Assembly (NCBI GenBank): GCA_900542445.1
Contig: UQNN01000002.1
Span: 62,001-126,000 of the forward strand
Source of the DNA: an uncultured Eubacteriales bacterium
GTDB lineage: Bacteria > Bacillota > Clostridia > Christensenellales > Aristaeellaceae
DNA length: 64,000 nucleotides
Direction: 5' to 3'
Part shown: piece after piece, positions 42,391 through 51,283 of the stretch
How positions within the stretch are numbered: the first letter of the stretch is position 1
Layout of the letters: each line of letters opens with the position of its first letter
Notes under the pieces: model-generated
Seen by the model: the letters and a program-made list of their open reading frames with translations, nothing else
What the model was told of the DNA's origin: nothing
The model's database searches: none
Made by a program: the position numbers and the translations under genes

Positions 42391-43048
42391 AGCTGGACGG
42401 CAGAGACATCAATCTCGCCGGACATCAGCTTTGGTAGTAGTTCATCCCTAAGTGCAGCCAGCTTACGAGACTCAATCCGGTTCGAGATTATCAGCTGAAA
42501 AATAGGCTGCATGATAGAGTTGAAGCTTGTATAGTCTTCTTCGCAAGGAATTAAGACCTCTGCTTTGGCAAGTTCCTCACGTTTGATGTGCCCCATTGTT
42601 GTTGCCTTATCAGCAGCGATTGCAATAAAACGGGCAAGGTGGTGAGCGGTCCAAAGGTAGTAAAACCACTTGTCATAGACGTCTGATGTTACCTTGAATA
42701 GGTGCTGATTCAATCCGCAAGTTCCCCCGCACCATATATCAACAAGTAGACTTCCAGACCAAGAGAAGATGACATCGCCATCGTGAATGATGTACTCAGG
42801 CTTGATACTCAAGGAGCAGAGTTCACTACTGTCATCATATGACTCTTGGCGGAGTTCCTTAATTTTCAACACAGGAAGACCTATTTCATTCCCTTGAGGA
42901 CGAAACTTCTGCATGGCAAGTCCATTCAAGTAGTTGGCGATGTCTAGGAGATTGCCTTTTCTCCATTTAGCAGGGATGGCATCAATGTTGACAAAATGGT
43001 TGTCAAAGATAGCTTTGGCTTGAGCGTATAAATTATCGTTTACCTCAT
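42362..43048. repeat. Invertible segment bounded by 20-bp inverted repeats
   Basis: ATGAGGTAAACGATAATTTA at 42362-42381 is repeated exactly in inverse orientation at 43029-43048. Both copies encode EVNDNL in the reading frame of the hsdS half they belong to. Inversion between them would put the second half in frame behind the first. Confidence 0.85.
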
Positions 43049-43058
43049 ATTTAAGCAC
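42387..43058 (-). pseudogene. Second half of hsdS in inverted, silent orientation
   Basis: An open frame of 223 codons opposite to the operon. From the repeat (EVNDNLYAQAKAIFDNHFVN) it reads the start of a second target-recognition domain (IPAKWRKGNLLDIANYLNG), its end TTMGHIKREELAKAEVLIPC and a closing helix RKLAALRDELLPKLMSGEID, the standard HsdS C-terminus. There is no promoter or ribosome site, and the GTG at its 5' end is just the first available codon. It is a cassette rather than a decayed gene, because it is fully open and would give an HsdS of about 390 residues after inversion. Confidence 0.82.
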
Positions 43059-43117
43059 TAATAATCTATATTATATGGATATATCATAAATTATCATACT
43101 TAAGAGGGGGCTTTTTC

Positions 43118-46100
43118 ATGCCGTTCTCCGTTTTTACCGAAGATACTTTTGAACAGGCGGTCATCGCTATCTTTGAAAAGATGGGCTATGAGCATATCTA
43201 TGCGCCGGATATCGACGGGCGCGATTATTCCAGCCCGTTGTTGGATGATGTGTTGGCTTCTAGTCTGCGCAGAATCAACCCGGATATGCCGGTTCAGGCG
43301 ATTACAGAGGCGGAAAATAAGCTCCGAAATTTTGATGTTGGCAGCCTTTTGCAGAAAAACATGACTTTTATGGATTATTTGCAAAACGGCGTGACGGTCA
43401 AATACTTTGTGCAGGGTGAAGAAAGAAGCGGCATTGTCTATTTGCTGGACTATGCGCATGTAGAACGAAATACGTTCTATGTTGTCAACCAGTTTACTTA
43501 TGTCGAAAACGGCAATAATCGCCGCCCGGATGTGATTCTGTTTGTTAACGGTATGCCGCTTGTTTTGATGGAACTAAAATCGCCGTCCAAGGACGATGTG
43601 GGTGCAGAAAATGCTTACAATCAGATTCGCAACTACATGAAGGATATTCCGAGTATCTTTAATTACAATGCAATCTGCGTGATTAGTGATTTGAGCACAA
43701 ACAGAGCCGGAACGATTACTTCTGGGCTGGATCGCTTTATGGAATGGAAATCCGTAGATGGCGAGTATGAGAGTGCGGCGGTTGCGGATTTCAGCACGTT
43801 TTATGAGGGGATGTTCCCTAAGGACAGACTGCTGGATATCATAAAGAACTTTATTCTGTTTTCCAATGAATCTCCAAGCCCTGTCAAAATTCTGGCGGGT
43901 TATCATCAGTATTTTGCCGTTCACAAGGCGATTGATAAAGCCATCGTGGCGACAAAAACGGACGGAAAAGGCGGCGTGTTCTGGCATACGCAGGGAAGTG
44001 GAAAATCGCTATCGATGGTTTTCTATGCGCATTTATTGCAGGATGCGCTGGATCAGCCAACGATTGTTGTGATGACGGATCGCATTGATTTGGATGACCA
44101 GCTTTATACGCAGTTTGCTAAGACTGCGCAGTTCCTCCGCCAAACACCCGTACAGGCGGAGAGCAAAGCGAATTTGAAGGCACTGTTGGATGGACGAGCT
44201 GCAAACGGTATCATCTTTACAACAATGTTCAAATTCGAACCGGGAGAAAAACCACTGTCGGAACGCCGCAATATTATTGTTATGGCAGATGAAGCGCATC
44301 GCGGACAGTATGGGTTCGATGAGCGCGTCATTATGACCAAGAACGATAAGGGAGAGCCGGAAGCGAGAATTGCGATTGGCAACGCGCGGATTATTCGCGA
44401 CGCATTGCCCGGAGCAACGTTTATCGGTTTTACCGGAACGCCTGTATCAGCTAAAGACCGCAACACGCGCGAAGTTTTCGGTGACTATATTGATGTATAC
44501 GATATGACACAGGCGGTTGAGGACGGAGCAACGAAGCCGGTCTATTACGAGAGCCGGGTTATCAAGCTAAACCTCAACAAAGAATTGCTCGATCAAATTG
44601 ATCAGACTTATGATAGATTGGCGGAAAATGCCGATCCGCTGGCAATAGAAAAAAGCAAAAAGATGCTGGGGCAAATGGAAAGCGTGCTGGGTGCAGAATC
44701 CACGCTTAATTCTCTTTGCACGGATATTGTTGAGCATTATGAAAAGTACCGCGCCAATTTGCTTACAGGTAAAGCAATGATCGTTGCATATAGCCGACCG
44801 ATTGCCATGAAAATTTATCATAAACTGCTTGAACTGCGCCCAGCATGGAAAGAAAAGATAGGCGTAGTGATGACAAGTGGCAACAGTGATCCAGCCGAGT
44901 GGAAAGATATCATCGGCACGAAGGCGCATAAAGAAGAACTAGCCCGCAAATTCAAAGATAATAACGATCCCATGAAGATTGCCATTGTGGTGGATATGTG
45001 GCTGACAGGGTTTGATGTTCCGTCGCTGGCGACTATGTATGTCTACAAGCCGATGCATGGTTATAATCTGATGCAGGCTATTGCTCGTGTCAATCGTGTT
45101 TTCCGAGATAAGGAAGGCGGATTGATTGTGGATTATGTAGGTATTGCTTCAGCACTAAAAGCGGCAATGAAGGAATACACGGGGCGAGATCAGCTGCGAT
45201 ATGGCGATATGGATATTGCCAAGACAGCCTATCCGAAATTTCAGGAGAAGTTGCAGGTTTGTAAAGATATTCTTTATGGGTTTGATTATTCTGAATTTTT
45301 CAGTGGACAGCCGCTTACCATGGCAAAATTGATTGCAGATGGCGTAAACTTTGTTTTGGATGCGGCAGTGCCGACTAGAAAAGATCAATGGCTTAGAGAG
45401 GCACTTCTGCTTCATCAAGCGCACACGTTATGTGCCAGCTTGACAACGGAGGAAGAACGTCACTATGCAGCGTATTTTGAAGCTATTCGCGCAACTGCTA
45501 GCAAAATTGTGATTTCATCCGGCGGTAAAAGTAGACTTTCTCTGACGGATATCAACCGAGAAATCAATGAATTGTTGAAATCGACGATTCAAAGTGAGGG
45601 CGTTATCAATCTGTTTGACAGTAAAGAGTATGGTGGAGAAACGTTCTCCTTGTTTGATCCTGAGGTTTTGGAAGAAATCTCAAAAATGAAGCAAAAGAAT
45701 ATCGCAGTAGAAGTGCTGAAAAAGCTGCTGGCAGAGCAGGTTCAAGTCTATACGCGGACAAATTTGGTGCAGTCCAAGAAGTTTTCCGAGAAGATCAAAT
45801 CGCTGATGAATGCGTATTACAATGGCTTGATTACCAATGAAGAAGTCATCAAAGAACTGTTGGAAACAGCGCAACAGATGGCGCAGAAGCGAAAAGAAGG
45901 TCAGCAAATGGGGCTGACGGATGAAGAAATGGCGTTTTATGATGCGCTGACGCGACCGGAAGCGATTAAAGATTTCTATACGAACGATCAGCTTGTTGCC
46001 ATTACACGAGAACTGACGGAGGCACTACGCAAGAATCACACGATTGATTGGCAGAAAAAAGAGGGCGCAAGGGCGAAGATGCGCGTGATGATTAAGCGAT

Positions 46101-46198
46101 TGCTGAAAAAATATAAGTATCCACCGGAGGGGATGGAGGATGCAATCGGTACAGTGATGAATCAGTGCGAATTGTGGACAGATAATGCGGAAGAATGA
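43118..46198 (+). CDS. hsdR: Type I restriction endonuclease subunit HsdR
   Basis: 1026 residues. The N-terminal HSDR_N nuclease domain reads RRPDVILFVNGMPLVLMELK (PD...ELK catalytic pattern near residues 128-150). The helicase/translocase has Walker A WHTQGSGKSLSM near residue 288, DEAH box VMADEAHRGQYG near 390, and motif III GFTGTPVSAKD. The second RecA lobe ends in ARVNRVFRDKEGG, and a C-terminal helical domain binds the methylase. It translocates and cuts unmodified DNA at a distance from the site. It follows the inversion segment by about 60 bases and should be read from the hsdM promoter through it or from a local promoter. Confidence 0.95.
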   Translation: MPFSVFTEDTFEQAVIAIFEKMGYEHIYAPDIDGRDYSSPLLDDVLASSLRRINPDMPVQAITEAENKLRNFDVGSLLQKNMTFMDYLQNGVTVKYFVQGEERSGIVYLLDYAHVERNTFYVVNQFTYVENGNNRRPDVILFVNGMPLVLMELKSPSKDDVGAENAYNQIRNYMKDIPSIFNYNAICVISDLSTNRAGTITSGLDRFMEWKSVDGEYESAAVADFSTFYEGMFPKDRLLDIIKNFILFSNESPSPVKILAGYHQYFAVHKAIDKAIVATKTDGKGGVFWHTQGSGKSLSMVFYAHLLQDALDQPTIVVMTDRIDLDDQLYTQFAKTAQFLRQTPVQAESKANLKALLDGRAANGIIFTTMFKFEPGEKPLSERRNIIVMADEAHRGQYGFDERVIMTKNDKGEPEARIAIGNARIIRDALPGATFIGFTGTPVSAKDRNTREVFGDYIDVYDMTQAVEDGATKPVYYESRVIKLNLNKELLDQIDQTYDRLAENADPLAIEKSKKMLGQMESVLGAESTLNSLCTDIVEHYEKYRANLLTGKAMIVAYSRPIAMKIYHKLLELRPAWKEKIGVVMTSGNSDPAEWKDIIGTKAHKEELARKFKDNNDPMKIAIVVDMWLTGFDVPSLATMYVYKPMHGYNLMQAIARVNRVFRDKEGGLIVDYVGIASALKAAMKEYTGRDQLRYGDMDIAKTAYPKFQEKLQVCKDILYGFDYSEFFSGQPLTMAKLIADGVNFVLDAAVPTRKDQWLREALLLHQAHTLCASLTTEEERHYAAYFEAIRATASKIVISSGGKSRLSLTDINREINELLKSTIQSEGVINLFDSKEYGGETFSLFDPEVLEEISKMKQKNIAVEVLKKLLAEQVQVYTRTNLVQSKKFSEKIKSLMNAYYNGLITNEEVIKELLETAQQMAQKRKEGQQMGLTDEEMAFYDALTRPEAIKDFYTNDQLVAITRELTEALRKNHTIDWQKKEGARAKMRVMIKRLLKKYKYPPEGMEDAIGTVMNQCELWTDNAEE

Positions 46199-46231
46199 CA
46201 GAGAGCGCTCGTTACAGTATTTGGTGGAGGA

Positions 46232-46297
46232 TTGAATCTTGCTGTTCGATACAGTATAATGAACTCGGACTAAACCGAGTCGGAGGTGACCGAGTAA
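46232..46297 (+). promoter_or_regulatory. Promoter and structured leader of the DUF234 ATPase gene
   Basis: TTGAAT (46232-46237) and TATAAT (46255-46260) with 17-base spacing. The leader has ACTCGG (46263-46268), which can pair either with CCGAGT at 46275-46280 or with a second CCGAGT at 46290-46295. The ribosome site GGAGG (46282-46286) lies between the two alternatives. Confidence 0.6.
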
Positions 46298-47677
46298 ATG
46301 AAATTCTACGGACGGGAAAAGCAGCGTAAGGATTTGCATCGTCTGTTTTTGTATGAAGGGATGCAGCTTGGCTTGATTTATGGACGCAGGCGCGTCGGCA
46401 AAAGCGAATTGATTAAGCAGAGTCTGCGAGAAACGGATGTAGTCAGCATCTATTTCGAGTGTAAGCAGACGACTGAGCAGAATAACACGGAGAGTCTGTC
46501 TGTGTTGCTGGCGGATACGTTTCATTTTCCAAAGCCTTCCTTTGACAGCATGGAAGCGTTGCTGACGTATCTGTTTGAAGCGGCGAAGGAAAAGCCAATG
46601 ATCTTGGTGCTGGATGAGTACCCATACTTGCGCGAAGTTGTGCAGGGGATGGACAGCGTTTTGCAGGCGTTGGTTGACCGCTATCGCGATACATCGTCAC
46701 TGAAGCTCATCCTGTGCGGTTCGTATGTGGACGTTATGAAATCCCTTTTGCTTCGGGAAAATCCGTTGTATGGGCGCGTGGATCGAACGATTGATCTGAA
46801 GCCGATGGATTATTACGAATCGGCGCTGTTCTACCCAACTTTTTCTGACGAGGATAAGGTCAGGCTGTACAGTGTGTTCGGTGGAATTCCGTATTACAAC
46901 AGGCTCATCAATTCGCAGCTTTCGGTTCGGGAGAACATCATCGAGTTGATTGCTTCGCCGGATGCCCGGTTGGAAAATGAAGTTTCAATGTACCTCAAAT
47001 CGGAGATTTCCAAAATCAACAATGCGAACGAAGTGTTTGAAGCGCTGGCACGGGGATTCTTGAAGTACAGCGATTTGCTTTCGCAGTCCCATGTGTCCAG
47101 CAGCCCGGCGTTGGCGGATGTGCTGGAAAAGCTCATTCGCATGGAGGTTGTGAAAAAGGAAGCACCCATCAACGACGTGAACAACAAACGCAAAGCAGGG
47201 TATATCATTACGGATAATCTTTCGCTGTTCTATTATCGGTATGTGTTCCGTTACTCCTCGCAGATGAATGTGATGGATTCCGATGTGTTTTATGACCGGT
47301 ATATCAGGGATGATTTTGAAAAGCAGTATGTGCCGCGCCAGTTTGAGGAAATTTGCAGGCAGTATCTGATTCGCCAAAATCGTGCGGGAAAGCTTCCGAT
47401 TCCGTTTGATCGGATTGGAAAATACTATTACGATGATCCGCAGACGCGGACGAACGGCGAGTTCGATATTGTAACCGAAGACCCCAATGGCTACGTCTTT
47501 TATGAGGCGAAATTCCGCAGCGAACCGCTCACAGAGAACATGATTCAGCAGGAAATCGAGCAGGTCAAGCGGACGGGGATGAACTGTTATCGGTATGCGT
47601 TTATTTCGCGGAGTGGATTCGATGCGCAGGCGGATGAAGGGGTGGAGTTGATTTCGCTCGAGAAATTGTACGAATGA
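46298..47677 (+). CDS. Archaeal-ATPase/DUF234-type AAA protein
   Basis: 459 residues. STAND-like P-loop ATPase: Walker A LIYGRRRVGKSELIK near residue 26, Walker B MILVLDEYPYLREV near 103, and sensor KLILCGSYVDVM near 140. A helical winged-type region follows (FLKYSDLLSQSHVSSSPALA), then a C-terminal DUF234 domain from about residue 345 (DFEKQYVPRQFEEICRQYLI), with GEFDIVTE and FYEAKFR as an (E/D)...ExK nuclease-like signature. The family (PF01637 with PF03008) is common but biochemically obscure. Alone behind its own promoter, in a cargo of defence genes; a role in defence is inferred. Its leader may allow switching of translation. Confidence 0.82.
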   Translation: MKFYGREKQRKDLHRLFLYEGMQLGLIYGRRRVGKSELIKQSLRETDVVSIYFECKQTTEQNNTESLSVLLADTFHFPKPSFDSMEALLTYLFEAAKEKPMILVLDEYPYLREVVQGMDSVLQALVDRYRDTSSLKLILCGSYVDVMKSLLLRENPLYGRVDRTIDLKPMDYYESALFYPTFSDEDKVRLYSVFGGIPYYNRLINSQLSVRENIIELIASPDARLENEVSMYLKSEISKINNANEVFEALARGFLKYSDLLSQSHVSSSPALADVLEKLIRMEVVKKEAPINDVNNKRKAGYIITDNLSLFYYRYVFRYSSQMNVMDSDVFYDRYIRDDFEKQYVPRQFEEICRQYLIRQNRAGKLPIPFDRIGKYYYDDPQTRTNGEFDIVTEDPNGYVFYEAKFRSEPLTENMIQQEIEQVKRTGMNCYRYAFISRSGFDAQADEGVELISLEKLYE

Positions 47678-47755
47678 GTTTGAATAATAACAATCGGAAA
47701 GCCGAAAAATACCTGCTTTATCGTATCAAGAATATAAGAAAATAGAGGTGGAAAT

Positions 47756-49969
47756 ATGATTAGTCCAGATTTGCCCATTACGAAATCTGAAGAGGATGTG
47801 TTAAACAGAAGTAATTTTGCAAAGAATCTTGCACAAGCAGTGATACAGTGTACATTTCCAACTTCTTTTTCTATCGGCTTATATGGAAAATGGGGAAGTG
47901 GCAAAACATCTTTATTAAATATGGTGATAGAGGAAATAGAGAACATTGAAGAGAGTACGATTATTCTCAGATTTAATCCATGGCTATGTTCTGACCCGAA
48001 ACAGTTGGTAATTCAATTCTTCAAACAGATGTCTGCGGTAATAAAATTAAAAAAACCAGCAGAAGAAAAGGTATGGGAATTAATTGATCAATATGGTGAT
48101 ATGTTTGAAGCTGCAGGAATAATTCCTATTGCGGGGGAAATGATACAACAAGCAGGAAAAGCTATTACAAAAAAAGCGAATGAACAGGTTAAGGAAAGAA
48201 AGGATAACCTACAAAAAAGTAAAGATCAGATAATTGATAGGATTATAAAGGAAAAAATAAAAATCGTTATTACTATTGATGATATTGATCGGCTTTCGGA
48301 AGAAGAAATCATTGCAGTCTTTCAGTTAATTAAAGCATTGGCGGATTTTCCTAATACGATTTATATTTTGGCTTTCGATTATAAAACGGTCGTTCAGGCA
48401 CTGGGAAAGGTACAAAATGGAGATGGTAGGGAATATCTGGAAAAAATAATTCAGGTTCCGTTTGAAATTCCTGCACCTGACATGGATAGTATCTATGATA
48501 CGCTTTTTTCTAAGATTAACTCAATTATTGGGGATGTTTCAGAGGAACAATGGGACAAAAATGAGTGGACAGAACTTTTCGAGTTTGGAATGAAAAAGTA
48601 TATCCAGTCTATTCGTGATGTCATTCGTTTTGTAAATGTATTCTTTCTGAAATATGGGATTTTAAAAGAAGAAACAAATCTTGTTGATTTAATTGGACTT
48701 ACGACGCTACAAGTATTTGAACCATATATATATTCAAAAATGATAATCTATAAGGACATATTGTGCGGAAATGATTTTAGTATTGCACATGCAGAACAAC
48801 AGGAAAAAGAGAAAAAGATAAAAGATTTTCTTAATCAACTGATACCAGATGATGAGACGGTAGATAATAAAGATGCTGCTTCAAATATAATAGGGATTTT
48901 GTTTCCTAAAATAAGAAATATAGCGGATATGCCGTATGGAAGGGGAAGAAATTACATACGGCAAGGATTGATTTCAAACAATCGAATCTCGGTTCCAGCA
49001 TGCTTTGATAGATACTTCTCACTCTCGCTTGAAAGTGATGCTATACCAACTCCTCTAATTAGGTATTTGATTTATGAAGCAAATGAATTGGAACTTGATA
49101 AAAATATAATGGAAATTTACAAAAATGGAAAAATAAAGTGTCTATTAGATAAAATAGCGGCATATGCAAATGATAAAAAGACGATAAGATTATCATGTGA
49201 TAGAGCTTCATTGATTATTATGGTACTTTCACGAAAATGGAGTTGTTTTAAAGTAGATGATAGAGACAAGGACTTCTTTTCAATACCATTTGTATGGAAG
49301 TATCTTTATTGTGTTGATCCGTTGCTGAAAAGGATTGACTCAAGTAACCGTTTCTCTGTTATTTGCACAATTTTTAAAGATGAATCTGTTCAACCGTCCA
49401 CATTGGCGCTTCTTTTGGATGATTTCGAAAATCAGCTTGGCAGATTTACGGAAAGAAAATCAAAAGAAAATGATGCTGTTTTTTCTCTAGAAGAAGTCTT
49501 GATACTCGAAGATATATTTAAAAAGCGTTCAATAGAGGTAATCGATTCTCGACTTGTGTTGCAACAATATAATGGATTGAATTTTTTATGGATGCTGGGA
49601 CAGATTGACGCTGAGCTAGCAAAAGAAAAAAAGAAAACAATTATTACTGATGATTTTTCGCTCTTAAAGATTATAGACTATTGTGTATCGAAAGGATCAG
49701 TGGCGAGCACATCGATCGAAAAAATACGGAAAGTGAATAAAAAAGCTTTGGAAGAGTTTATTGATGTTAATGAGGCTTATAGACGAATTAAAGAATATAT
49801 GGAAACCGAAGAATTTTATAAGTCACCAGAAGATGAAAAAATAAGTGCAATGGCATTTATACTCGTTATGGAAAATACAAATAGTGAAGTGACAATGGAA
49901 GATAGCATATCGGAAGAAACAGCCAAGCGTGAGCTGAAAAAAGTGTCCAAGGATAGCGGGAAAGAATAA
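47756..49969 (+). CDS. KAP-family P-loop NTPase
   Basis: 737 residues. KAP domain: Walker A SIGLYGKWGSGKTSLLNMV near residue 40, then the family's conserved RFNPWLCSDPKQLVIQFFKQ, and Walker B KIVITIDDIDRLSEEEIIAV near 176. The usual membrane helices in the middle of KAP proteins are not evident; instead a helical AEDMIQQAGKAITKKAN-like region (about 120-165) is present. The C-terminal half is unique and contains no recognisable effector. KAP NTPases occur in animals and sporadically in bacteria, several in anti-phage islands. The gene is very AT-rich compared with the backbone, follows the DUF234 ATPase by 78 bases, and is the last gene before attR. Confidence 0.83.
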   Translation: MISPDLPITKSEEDVLNRSNFAKNLAQAVIQCTFPTSFSIGLYGKWGSGKTSLLNMVIEEIENIEESTIILRFNPWLCSDPKQLVIQFFKQMSAVIKLKKPAEEKVWELIDQYGDMFEAAGIIPIAGEMIQQAGKAITKKANEQVKERKDNLQKSKDQIIDRIIKEKIKIVITIDDIDRLSEEEIIAVFQLIKALADFPNTIYILAFDYKTVVQALGKVQNGDGREYLEKIIQVPFEIPAPDMDSIYDTLFSKINSIIGDVSEEQWDKNEWTELFEFGMKKYIQSIRDVIRFVNVFFLKYGILKEETNLVDLIGLTTLQVFEPYIYSKMIIYKDILCGNDFSIAHAEQQEKEKKIKDFLNQLIPDDETVDNKDAASNIIGILFPKIRNIADMPYGRGRNYIRQGLISNNRISVPACFDRYFSLSLESDAIPTPLIRYLIYEANELELDKNIMEIYKNGKIKCLLDKIAAYANDKKTIRLSCDRASLIIMVLSRKWSCFKVDDRDKDFFSIPFVWKYLYCVDPLLKRIDSSNRFSVICTIFKDESVQPSTLALLLDDFENQLGRFTERKSKENDAVFSLEEVLILEDIFKKRSIEVIDSRLVLQQYNGLNFLWMLGQIDAELAKEKKKTIITDDFSLLKIIDYCVSKGSVASTSIEKIRKVNKKALEEFIDVNEAYRRIKEYMETEEFYKSPEDEKISAMAFILVMENTNSEVTMEDSISEETAKRELKKVSKDSGKE

Positions 49970-50127
49970 AATGTTGCATTTGACCATGATGGACATTATG
50001 AAGGAATAGATGCGCCAATGGCGGAATAGAGTATTTATATATATCAAACGACATTTTATTGTGCAATTTGTTATAAATAAAAGAAAAATCCTTTACCTGT
50101 CAAGAGCGAAGGAATAGCGACATCGAC

Positions 50128-50223
50128 CTAAACCGTTCGGAATTTCTGAACAGTTGAAATGTCCACGGGTTTACCGTATTCATAAATGGGCTTGATACAC
50201 ACAAATCTTCCGTCCTCAACCAC
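50128..50223 (-). pseudogene. Possible gene remnant, ~32 codons
   Basis: On the minus strand a short frame from GTG 50223 reads VVEDGRFVCIKPIYEYGKPV and then DISTVQKFRTV before TAG. It looks like a conserved protein C-terminus rather than random sequence, but no start or ribosome site is present and upstream the frame closes. It lies at the right end of the integrated element and may be a relic of an earlier insertion. I do not recognise the family. Confidence 0.3.
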
Positions 50224-50270
50224 CCCGCATCCGCCCCGTCATCCATGCCTTTTATTTCCAATTTTGATTT

Positions 50271-50312
50271 TTCATACCCGAAGTGTCATGTGTTCGAATC
50301 ACATTGCCGCTA
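50271..50312 (+). repeat. attR: tRNA-Met 3' half direct repeat
   Basis: Identical to 34601-34642. It is followed by CCGGTCAAGT/ACTTGACCGG and TTTTTT (50322-50354), a version of the tRNA terminator with compensatory changes in the stem, and by a decayed copy of the second hairpin. The remaining 650-base gap (49970-50620) contains only this, the remnant at 50128 and the cas promoter. Confidence 0.88.
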
Positions 50313-50541
50313 TTATTGATTCCGGTCAAGTTGCTTACTTGACCGGAATTTTTTATAAAGTTATGCCGAAAAATGTTTGGTTCATATCAAAGTGCCGGGA
50401 TTTTGAAATTTCGTTTTTATCAACATTTGCAATTCCCAATGCCCCAAAAAAGCGGAAACATGCTTTATATTGAACAAAAGAAGAAGTCGAGACGACACGA
50501 GCCGTCAAAATTAAAAAAATATCCAATTCGGCGCAAAGACA

Positions 50542-50570
50542 TTGTATAGATTAAATATATATGATATGAT
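50542..50570 (+). promoter_or_regulatory. Promoter of the cas4-cas1-cas2-cas3 operon
   Basis: TTGTAT (50542-50547) and TATGAT (50565-50570) with 17-base spacing, 51 bases before cas4. Confidence 0.6.
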
Positions 50571-50620
50571 ATAACTGTGAAATGAAAACAAGAGGACGAT
50601 AAAGCGGAAGGAAAACGAAT

Positions 50621-51283
50621 ATGGAGGATAAAGAAAAACTCACCTTGTCAGGATTGCAGCATTTTGCATTCTGCCGTCGGCAGTGGGCGCTGATTTTTAT
50701 TGAACAGCAATGGCAAGAGAACCTGCGGACGGCGGAAGGAAACGCCATGCATCACCGCGCACATGATGAGACGCAGTTTGAGCGGCGAGGTGATATGCTG
50801 ACTGTTCGCGGACTTCGCGTGTTTTCCAAACGTCTGAACGTGACAGGTGTGTGCGACGTGGTGGAATTCCACCAATCGGAAGAGGGCGTAGCGTTGTACG
50901 GACAGGAAGGAACATGGATGCCGTATCCGGTTGAATACAAACGTGGCGCGCCTAAGGAACACGACGCAGATGCTTTGCAGCTTTGCGGTCAGGCGATGTG
51001 CTTGGAAGACATGCTGTTGTGTGCGATTCCGGAGGGAAGTTTGTATTATGGAGAAACGCGTCGGCGCGAGCGCGTGACGTTTTCGCCAGAACTGCGCCAA
51101 TGTGTGGAGAAGCTGCTTGGCGAAATGCAGGGGTATATGGATCGCGGATATACGCCTAAGGCTAAAATGACAAAAGGATGCAATGCCTGTTCGCTGAAGG
51201 AACTTTGCATGCCCAAAGCAGGCAGAAGCATGTCCGTGGATGCGTATCTGCGGCGTGCTGCAAAGGAGGGTGCAGCCGAATGA
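50621..51283 (+). CDS. cas4: CRISPR adaptation nuclease Cas4
   Basis: 220 residues of the RecB-like Cas4 family. N-terminal cysteine in HFAFCRRQWAL near residue 18; nuclease core with PYPVEYKRGAPKEHDADALQ near 105 (ExK) and QAMCLEDML; C-terminal iron-sulfur cysteines in GCNACSLKELCMPKAG. Cas4 trims prespacers and selects those with a correct PAM for Cas1-Cas2. ATG 50621 after GGAAGG. It overlaps cas1 by 4 bases. Cas4 first in the locus, ahead of cas1-cas2-cas3, is not the common type I-C order. Confidence 0.93.
   Translation: MEDKEKLTLSGLQHFAFCRRQWALIFIEQQWQENLRTAEGNAMHHRAHDETQFERRGDMLTVRGLRVFSKRLNVTGVCDVVEFHQSEEGVALYGQEGTWMPYPVEYKRGAPKEHDADALQLCGQAMCLEDMLLCAIPEGSLYYGETRRRERVTFSPELRQCVEKLLGEMQGYMDRGYTPKAKMTKGCNACSLKELCMPKAGRSMSVDAYLRRAAKEGAAE

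Larger units (their letters stand above)
34601..50312. mobile_element. Integrative mobilizable element in tRNA-Met
   Basis: A 15.7-kb insertion bounded by 42-bp direct repeats of the tRNA-Met 3' half. A tyrosine recombinase lies directly next to the tRNA. The transfer module is a MobQ relaxase, an accessory protein, a RepA-like ATPase and oriT; the regulator is an XRE protein. The cargo is a type I restriction-modification system and two NTPases. No type IV secretion genes are present, so it would depend on a helper conjugative element. The GC content falls sharply in the cargo, especially in hsdS and the KAP gene. None of the chromosomal palindrome elements occurs inside it. Confidence 0.85.
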
